Shown here in pieces: positions 16,655 to 22,177 of a stretch of 22,177 bases of DNA. Below the pieces are notes generated by a model. It saw only the letters and a program-made list of their open reading frames with translations, did not search any database and was not told where the DNA came from. The translations under genes and the position numbers were made by a program. The number at the start of each line of letters is the position of its first letter. Within the stretch, counting starts at the first letter, position 1. Source of the DNA: JAEUIG01 sp046349775 (GTDB lineage: Bacteria > Planctomycetota > Planctomycetia > Planctomycetales > Planctomycetaceae); contig JAXMBS010000083.1 of the NCBI GenBank assembly GCA_046349775.1, positions 1-22,177 of the forward strand. Direction: 5' to 3'.

Positions 16655-17744
16655 ATGGCTGCTCGCGGTCTTTTCATGTATGTCGTTCGCATGCTGGCGA
16701 TAGCCGCTGCAGTACTGGTTGCTCTTGGCCGCGTGACTTTCGGCGAATCGCCACGACCACCTGTTGCGGCAACTGGGCCCGTGACTTCCGGCACTGCCTC
16801 TAGCGCGACCGCTCCATCTGAACCCGCGCGACGGAAAAGTCAAACATCAAGTTCTACGTTCCACTCCCCAGCGGACGTCGCAGCGCATTGCCAGAAGACG
16901 AAAGTGATGGAACCGATTCCCGACAGTGGGCCCTCGAGCTCAGCAGCAACAAAAGTTGAAATGGACACCGCGATTAACGCCTACCGGGATGATCTTACGA
17001 ACGTATTACATCCTGCTCCCAACGTGCCCAGAAGCAATGGCACATACACCCCTGAACAACGGATGCTTGAACTGCTTCAACTCCAGCGATTCCAACTCGC
17101 TCGGGACCAAGCACTATATCGGACCAAGAGCAGCGACAGTTCCGGCGCAGATGCAGCGGATCAGCCATCAGAGGAAGCTGCAATCTTGAGCGACAGTATC
17201 TGGAAGGTCAAAATCATTCCTGTCTATTGGGACGTGAACGCGACTATCTACTCGCGTTACCGCACCGAACGCGAATGGGTGCGTAATGCTCTGCAAAAAA
17301 CTTGGGAAACCGTCTGCGGGATCCGCTTCGTCGGCTGGGTGCGTGCTCCGGATCGCCCTACTCGCGGAATCCGGATTGCCATTAGAGACGAAAACCCAAG
17401 GTGCCTCGGCCTCGGCCGACATGTCGAGATGAGCGACGCAACTCCAGGCATGATCCTGAATTTCGATTTCAATACTTGGTGCCCACAATGCCGCAATAAC
17501 CCCGAAATCCATATTCGTCGCATCGCAGTCCATGAATTTGGCCATGCAATGGGGTTTGCGCACGAACATAATCGGCGGACAGTACATGCTGGAAAGAGAT
17601 CCGCAAGGGACCCAATCCCGACAGTCTCATCACCATTTATGATCCAGACTCGGTGCGAACTACTGCAACGAATCGTTGGAGCCCAAATTATCGAAATTCG
17701 ATGAGTATGCCGCCCGCACGTTGTATGGACCGCCAACACAGTAA
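16655..17744 (+). pseudogene. Secreted metzincin-type zinc metalloprotease, C-terminus frameshifted
   Basis: ATG 16655 follows GAGGAG seven bases upstream and opens a signal peptide (MLAIAAAVLVALGRVTFGES). A Ser/Thr/Pro-rich stretch and a helical pro-region follow (EQRMLELLQLQRFQLARDQA). The catalytic domain starts near residue 182 (WKVKIIPVYWDVNA). The zinc site is HEFGHAMGFAH (residues 293-303), HExxHxxGxxH, immediately followed by Glu-His. After HEHNR two shifts, near 17576 and 17655, derail the frame. Spliced across frames the sense is DSTCWKEIRKGPNPDSLITI, YDPDSV, NYCNESLEPKLSKFDEYAAR and TLYGPPTQ, ending at TAA 17742-17744. The SV(M)NYC at the second shift would be the Met-turn that defines metzincins. 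As written the frame instead runs to TGA 17702-17704, giving 349 residues without a Met-turn. A serine protease gene follows. Confidence 0.8.
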
Positions 17745-17795
17745 CGAATTGTGCGATGCAGTCGCTTCTTTCGCCGCACATCCAGCAGAAGACCC

Positions 17796-18824
17796 ATGAA
17801 CGCTCGCGCCGTTGTCCTTCTTGGATTTGTTGTTTATGCACCAACTGTCGCTAATTCTCAACAGTCGATCGACGCCTCGGCATATGGGAAATGGAATTCA
17901 TTGTTCCAAACAAATCACGATCAAGACATATCAGTCCTTCAAACACTTTCGAATTTACCTGATGCACAGGAGGAGATCGTACGCAGCTCTTTGCCCTACG
18001 GGCAACTGATGCACGTTGACGTGCCGGCAATTGCGAAAGACGTTACATATAGCAGTGCCGACACGAAAGTCGTTCGCACAAGTTACTGAAATTACAGACC
18101 GGATTTGAGTTCATGTCCGGAGCCAATAATCTGCTGCCTGCATCCTTCTTGACAACTGGGGCACTTCGCCTATTGCCCGTGGCTCGGAATTCCCGATTAA
18201 AGAAGTCGCATACGACCGCGCGAAAGCGTGCTTCAGCGGGTTCTGGATGGGGGAGGCGGGTTTCTCCTGTCAGATTCGCTATGACGAATCATCATGTTAT
18301 CCCTGATGCGACATTTGCGTCTGAAGGCGGTTACTTGGTTAACTTTCAGCTCGGACCGCTCGGTGAGACTCTTGAAGTCGACGAATATGACTTCGATCCG
18401 AATAGTTTCTTCGTCACCAGCGTCGACCTTGACTACACTGTCGTGCGAATCCGGTCGAAAACGGCATGTGGGAGTGACGGAGCAGCTGCCTGGAAGCAAG
18501 TGGGGGCGGCTCTCGTTAACCGATAACACGATTCAATTTGCAGTCGGCCAGTACGTCAACATCATCCAACATCCGGCAGGCGACTACAAGAAAGTCGCAG
18601 TCAAGGACAATAAGGTCGTGGAAGTGGATGGCCGAGTCGTTAGATATCAGACAGACACCGAGCCTGGATCGTCAGGCTCCCGGTGTTCGATAATGTTTGG
18701 GACCTAATTGCGATTCATCATCGGGCCGTGCCGGGACCAGGTACCGCAGGCAATAGTTGGGTGAGCAATGAGGGCGTGCATGGACGTCATCATCACTGAT
18801 CTGCAGCAGATTTCAACCGACTGA
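17796..18824 (+). pseudogene. Secreted trypsin-like serine protease, multiply frameshifted
   Basis: Starts at ATG 17796 with a signal peptide (MNARAVVLLGFVVYAPTVA), 51 bases after the corrected metalloprotease stop. The first 98 codons run to TGA at 18087-18089. Downstream the S1-like domain is legible only by changing frame: FEFMSGANNLLPASFL, then SPIARGSEFPIKEVAYDRAK, then GGFLLSDSL, then MTNHHVIPDATFASEGGYL with the catalytic His at 18293-18295. It continues with NSFFVTSVDLDYTVVRI (Asp at 18431-18433), then KWGRLSLTDN and VGQYVNIIQHPAGDYKKVAV, then TDTEPGSSGS with Ser at 18672-18674. The tail is VFDNVWDLIAIHHR and finally DVIITDLQQISTD ending at TGA 18822-18824. All three triad residues are present but no single frame links them; at least six shifts are needed. 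CTATGACG at about 18281 looks like CTA-ATG-ACG with one A lost. Confidence 0.75.
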
Positions 18825-18871
18825 CGCAATCTTGAATGAATTGGGATTAGCGCACAGTAGGCCCAGAACAG

Positions 18872-19141
18872 CTATCGAGCCGAGGCACTGGGCGACGTCT
18901 GAAGGTGATTGTAAGGCCTGAAAGAAGGAGAGTTGGCAATCGTGGGGCTAAACAGTTCTTGGTCTTTGCTTGTCGCGATTGCCTGAGTCGGCGAAGTCGG
19001 CCGATGCCACATCGTGCCCGTGGAAGCGTCACTTGGAAATTGGTTGTCTGACGGTCGGCTACCGCGCGTGGTCGATGCTGTCGACGGTTCGTCGGCACTC
19101 GCCAGTTTCATAAGAAATGCGTGCCGGAGGTTCTTCACCAT
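18872..19141 (-). CDS. Hypothetical Ser/Thr-rich reading frame, possibly the tail of the upstream gene
   Basis: An open frame of 89 codons starting with an ATG that overlaps the stop of the coiled-coil gene (ATGGTGA). The product (NLRHAFLMKLASADEPSTAS and onward) is polar, rich in Ser, Thr and Pro, and probably disordered. It shows no domain I recognise. It could be a translationally coupled gene, or the continuation of the coiled-coil protein beyond another frameshift. It could also be chance. Confidence 0.25.
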   Translation of the reverse strand: MVKNLRHAFLMKLASADEPSTASTTRGSRPSDNQFPSDASTGTMWHRPTSPTQAIATSKDQELFSPTIANSPSFRPYNHLQTSPSASAR

Positions 19142-20085
19142 CGGGATATAGTTTTCGGCGGACCGCTTGCATCGCGCTGCGATCGCACTTCCATCACCTT
19201 TGTTTCTAGCAATTGTTGATGCTGTCTTCGCAATGCAGCAAGTTCAGTTTCGAGATCCTCAATTTCGGCACGACGCTCTGCGAGCTGGCTCTGCCACTTG
19301 GTGCGTTCTAACAGCATTTGATTGGTCAGCTCAGTTTCGTCAACCATTATGGGTGTCCTGCGCTGCTCTCGCGGTGTAGCCGTTTCATTGAGCGCGGGTG
19401 TGACAGATCCCGGTTCAGGCATGTTGCGATCATCTGCAATTTGACGCAGGGCGCGTTCCATTCTTTCAATGCGATTGATCAGCAGCTGAAACGCATCCGC
19501 CGACGTCTCTCCGTTTAGCTCAGCGGGAGGAGCAGGAGGAGGGGCGGCTGCACTTCGTTTTGGACGTTTTCGGCATCGCAGCGGGAGCCAGGCGCGTTAG
19601 CCCGATCGGGTTCGTCGGCCTGCTCTCTGGAGAGTACCGGTCCTCCGTGCTCTGAGTTCGTACAGGTCGACTTGGTCTGCTGTTACTGCATGACCGCCGG
19701 CAGACAGCATCCCATATGTCGCGGCCTGCCCTTTTACGAATGGCGCGACTGACTCGCTCACCTGCATTTCAGGCCCCGACGAGTGCGATAACGACCGGGC
19801 AGTTCAATCGATGGAAGTTCAAGGAGAAGGACGGGGAATCGCAGTCACGCATGCGCACGTATGCCGCTGCTCTCTCTGTTTGGACCTCGCATGTCGCCGA
19901 CGGGAGCAGGTTGCGTATGTTCCCGGCAGCCGGGACTCCTCTGGAGGGCGCGCGTTCTCGCTTGGGCACGGGCGGCGGCCATAGCATTGAGGAGCGATGC
20001 ACGGATCCTGTGGGCGATTCTGCGCATTATTCGCAACTGCGGGCAAAGCAATCGCGATAGCTAACAGCGAGAGTATGCGTGTCAT
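19135..20085 (-). pseudogene. Exported protein with cysteine motif, Pro-rich linker and coiled coil, frameshifted
   Basis: My reconstruction. ATG 20085 opens a signal peptide (MTRILSLLAIAIALPAVANN) and a cysteine segment (DPCIAPQCYGRRPCPSE). The sense then passes through FSLNFHRLNCPVV, VSESVAPFVKGQAATYGMLS with AGGHAVTADQVDLYEL, and EHGGPVLSREQADEPDRANA to AENVQNEVQPP. It next enters a Pro-rich linker (PPPAPPAELNGETSADAF) and a coiled-coil region: QLLINRIERMERALRQIADD, and later QLAERRAEIEDLETELAALR. It ends at TGA 19135-19137. At least four frame changes are required. The last part alone is an intact frame (19135-19461, 108 residues). Each fragment has balanced composition and they join in order, which is why I prefer one broken gene to several chance frames. 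Function unknown. Confidence 0.45.
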
Positions 20086-20239
20086 GGAGAGTGCGACTCC
20101 ACTGGAGAAAACGAACGAGGTTATTGCGACCTACGGATTCTTTTTCCGGTCTCGATCAATTATATCCATACGGGCGTTCAGGTCGCCCAGCCGCGGTCTA
20201 ACCGCTCAAGCGCGAAGAATTTCTTCATTTCTGAACGAC

Positions 20240-20632
20240 TCAATAGCCAGTTACGTCAGATTGGTCTGGCGAACCAGAGGTCCCGTTCCATGCCGCGGCT
20301 AGTGCGTCGAGCAGCATCTTGACGCTTGAAGTGTTCGAACGGCATGGGCGGTTCGAGCCCGATCGGCGAGGCGAGGCTTGGCGAACCGCAACAGCCGGTT
20401 GTGCTAGGAGTAGCGCTGGTATGCTCGCGACGATGGGCGCGTCGGGGGCTGCTTCGAGCTCCCGAAGGCAGCACCATCGATGCCGTTTTGTCGAGTTTCG
20501 ATCGTTGCAATCACTTTGACATGCGTCGGTGCGATCCGGCCAATACGGGCAACAATCCCCGCCGGAAGCCCTTGCGGCAATGAGACATGAGAAAAGAAGA
20601 ATCGCTACACTCCGCGTAGTTTGCGTCCGCAT
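20240..20632 (-). CDS. Small exported cysteine-rich hypothetical protein
   Basis: ATG 20632 is preceded by a perfect GGAGG six bases upstream, so the start is well supported. The protein has 130 residues: a signal peptide (MRTQTTRSVAILLFSCLIAA RASGG), then CCPYWPDRTDACQSDCND and a further CC pair, giving six to seven cysteines in the first 35 mature residues. An Ala/Pro/Val stretch (APIVASIPALLLAQPAVAV) and a C-terminal helix (SVKMLLDALAAAWN) follow. The middle (about 20330-20480) may hide a frameshift, because another frame also reads plausibly there (SPIGLEPPMPFEHF). Divergent from the 20978 gene; co-directional with the coiled-coil gene 155 bases downstream. Function unknown. Confidence 0.55.
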   Translation of the reverse strand: MRTQTTRSVAILLFSCLIAARASGGDCCPYWPDRTDACQSDCNDRNSTKRHRWCCLRELEAAPDAPIVASIPALLLAQPAVAVRQASPRRSGSNRPCRSNTSSVKMLLDALAAAWNGTSGSPDQSDVTGY

Positions 20633-20884
20633 CAGCGACCTCCATTTCATGGCGCAGATGATACCGGGTGAATCCTCGAAGTATTCCGTGAATTGCATCC
20701 AGTATCGGCAATTGGATTTGCTGGAAGTCAAGGCCATCTCGGACCTTTTGGAAGTACCGCTATTGTCGGCGCGTTACGGGTCCTACAGTCTGCGTCCCCG
20801 GCAATCTCGAATCATCCCGAAGTGCCCGTCTCGGATCGTTCCATTCGCAATCCCGTTCTTTTCCTGGGTGGAAGTCGGAAATTG

Positions 20885-20914
20885 TTGACACCTGCCCTTT
20901 TAGCCGTGTAGAAG
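20885..20914 (+). promoter_or_regulatory. Candidate promoter upstream of the 20978 gene
   Basis: TTGACA (20885-20890), an 18-base spacer and TAGAAG (20909-20914, four of six -10 bases) lie about 65 bases before the ATG. The rest of the 345-base divergent gap 20633-20977 holds nothing else I can support. Confidence 0.4.
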
Positions 20915-20977
20915 TGAATGCAGTCCGGGCGAAAAAAATAGGCAATCGGTCGAATGCACAGCACACAGGAGCAACCA

Positions 20978-21472
20978 ATGCGATTCCTGATTCCTGCCAT
21001 TGCAGCTACTCTTATGGGATCGAGCGTTGTCGCGCAAGATTGCGGCTGCTTTGGTCGCAGCCGAGCGGCGGATAGAGCGGCGGACAGATCTGACGAACCG
21101 GTGCGCGAATACCGAACCGTGTACCGACGGAGCGTGTTTTATCCCGATGCGTACTCGTACTTCGATTATGCGCCGGCACCTGCGATGAGGGTGAGGTATG
21201 ACCAACGGGATCGTGGAGATGCTGCTGATCAGCCGGCGGATTGCGGCAATGCTGCAATAACGCCAGATTTATTGGCGGACCTGATTAAGGGAATCATTAC
21301 TGCAGCAATTGAGGCGCGCGACTCGCACCCTTCGAGAGAACCGAAGGAGACGTCCCCACGACATCCCGTGACATCTGTTCCAGCAGACGATTCGATTCTT
21401 GAGCGAATCGGCGCTATTGAGGGAAAAATTGGCGAACTCGAGCAGCGAGTTGGTGCTCTCGAATCGCGGTGA
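20978..21472 (+). CDS. Small exported protein with CGC motif and C-terminal coiled coil
   Basis: Intact gene of 164 residues. CAGGAG six bases upstream fixes ATG 20978, in preference to an in-frame ATG eight codons earlier. The signal peptide is MRFLIPAIAATLMGSSVVAQ. It is followed at once by DCGCFGRSRAADRAADRS, then a Tyr/Arg-rich stretch (EYRTVYRRSVFYPDAYSYFD) and a helix (ITPDLLADLIKGIITAAIEA). After a Pro/Ser linker comes a C-terminal heptad segment, ILERIGAIEGKIGELEQRVG. The layout (signal, short cysteine cluster, linker, helical end) is shared with the two minus-strand genes across the divergent gap. No enzyme motif is seen; a surface or envelope structural role is only a guess. Confidence 0.8.
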   Translation: MRFLIPAIAATLMGSSVVAQDCGCFGRSRAADRAADRSDEPVREYRTVYRRSVFYPDAYSYFDYAPAPAMRVRYDQRDRGDAADQPADCGNAAITPDLLADLIKGIITAAIEARDSHPSREPKETSPRHPVTSVPADDSILERIGAIEGKIGELEQRVGALESR

Positions 21473-21495
21473 TTCAGAATCGCCGTTTTAATACC

Positions 21496-21512
21496 AATGC
21501 CAGCTTGGCATT
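21496..21512 (+). terminator. Short hairpin after the coiled-coil gene
   Basis: AATGCCA (21496-21502) and TGGCATT (21506-21512) form a perfect 7-bp stem with a GCT loop, 24 bases past the stop. The following bases are only weakly T-rich. Confidence 0.35.
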
Positions 21513-21699
21513 CCTACCATTGTCGACGGGCGGGTCGTTCCCCAGCGGCACACTTTGTTATTCGGCCAGCCACAACCATGCTCTTCCTGGTGACAGCGGA
21601 GATCAATTCGTGCCGCAATTGTAAGCCTCATACATGCAGGGCGTCAGTCGTGTTTGCTGACTGAAAGGCTTTAAATAACTGCGTTCGACTTGAATGTCA

Positions 21700-21733
21700 C
21701 GCGGGAGGGGCCGGACTCCGTCCCGCGTTTCTT
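21700..21733 (+). terminator. Intrinsic-terminator-like stem-loop
   Basis: CGCGGGA (21700-21706) pairs with TCCCGCG (21721-21727) across a GC-rich 14-base loop and is followed by TTTCTT. This is the best intrinsic terminator candidate in the window. Bases 21513-21699 before it hold no open frame I can support. Confidence 0.5.
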
Positions 21734-21740
21734 AATACGC

Positions 21741-22103
21741 TCAGATCCGCTGAATGCAGCACGGCACTCCCATTACTTGACACCGGGTGCCTCCGCTGGA
21801 TCGCTCAACAGTGCGAACGCGAATTGACGCACGACCCGAACTTGACGGCTGAGCAATCCACGCGCAACCAGCCCGCATCCGAATAGATCGCGTCCTCACG
21901 ACCACCATTCTCACGTCGGGCGCCACTGGCTCCGCCAGAGCATCGCTCCAGCCGGTCTCCCATTCCCGCTTCGGCCGGTCTCCCGATCGTGCCGGCCGCT
22001 TGGCCGCAGGTCTCCTCGCTTCAACTCCAGTCCTGTCGCACCTTTCTACATTCTCACCTTCGTAATTCCGCACTTCCTCGCCGGATGCCCCCCGACCCTG
22101 CAT
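21741..22103 (-). other. GC-rich structured tract at the right edge, no supported gene
   Basis: An open frame of 120 codons spans this stretch on the minus strand. Its product is Arg-rich with no recognisable motif, so I do not call it a gene. The DNA contains an 11-bp direct repeat GCCGGTCTCCC at 21951-21961 and 21974-21984. It also has short stems, such as CTGGC/GCCAG (21926-21938) and GGCCGG pairing with CCGGCC near 21973-21997. This could be a structured RNA or part of an element continuing past the window. Bases 22104-22177 show nothing further. Confidence 0.3.
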
Positions 22104-22177
22104 GGCGCAACCAGCTCGGGGTTCCTAAGAAGACGGTCCAACCACACGACCGCTGACCCATGATCCTGACAACCTCG

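Noticed and set aside
18250..18824. Programmed frameshifting as explanation for the serine protease
   Set aside because: Too many shifts in one gene, and no slippery heptamer followed by a pseudoknot at any of them; base loss is simpler.
19716..20060. Plus-strand open frame of 114 codons opposite the coiled-coil gene
   Set aside because: No ribosome binding site or signal, mixed composition; the minus strand gives a signal peptide and coherent pieces.
20529..20888. Plus-strand open frame of 119 codons
   Set aside because: Covers the signal-peptide gene on the other strand, whose start has a perfect GGAGG; no recognisable motif.
1..22177. tRNA, rRNA, CRISPR array or insertion sequence
   Set aside because: I looked for T-arm strings, rRNA-like blocks, evenly spaced repeats and transposase motifs and saw none; a computed scan could still find weak cases.

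Overview
The window is a GC-rich bacterial segment. It most resembles a planctomycete (Planctomycetota). The reasons are several protein types I associate with that group, start codons often lacking a Shine-Dalgarno sequence, and intergenic spacers carrying short hairpin or stuttered phrases. This assignment is inference; there is no rRNA or other marker here.

Layout. (1) 1-1781: glgB, glycogen branching enzyme, cut by the left edge. (2) 1952-3821 (minus): a DUF2089-type helix-turn-helix gene overlapping a secreted/membrane protein with a duplicated domain; the latter has one frameshift. (3) 4022-4189: four 7-bp hairpins with TTCA/TGAA loops, between two perfect 23-bp inverted repeats. (4) 4262-6184 (minus): a YbaL-type cation/proton antiporter. 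(5) 6366-7972 (plus): a tandem Rid-like protein followed by a sirtuin lacking zinc-ribbon cysteines. (6) 8043-9459 (plus): a secreted protein with a CXXCH motif, broken by several frameshifts. (7) 9481-14787 (minus): a heavy-metal RND efflux set (czcA-like pump with frameshifts near both ends, intact membrane-fusion protein, His-rich exported protein), with a small two-helix membrane protein just upstream at 14976-15266. (8) 15447-16344 (minus): an alpha/beta hydrolase with a scrambled N-terminus. (9) 16559-21472: a visibly lower-GC block of exported proteins: a metzincin metalloprotease, a trypsin-like serine protease, and three small cysteine-motif proteins, two of them ending in a coiled coil. 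Most of these genes also contain frameshifts. (10) 21473-22177: no confident gene; hairpins, one terminator-like site and a structured GC-rich tract.

How it fits together. The left part is ordinary housekeeping and stress physiology (glycogen, potassium/proton balance, NAD-dependent deacylation). The middle is metal efflux. The right part looks like an accessory secretion island.

A window-wide oddity is that many frameshifts fall inside otherwise well-conserved reading frames, and where the repair is clear it is usually one missing base, often in a short run of identical bases. Consensus errors in the assembly are the simplest explanation. Recent decay cannot be excluded from the sequence alone, so genes marked pseudogene here may be intact in the real genome.
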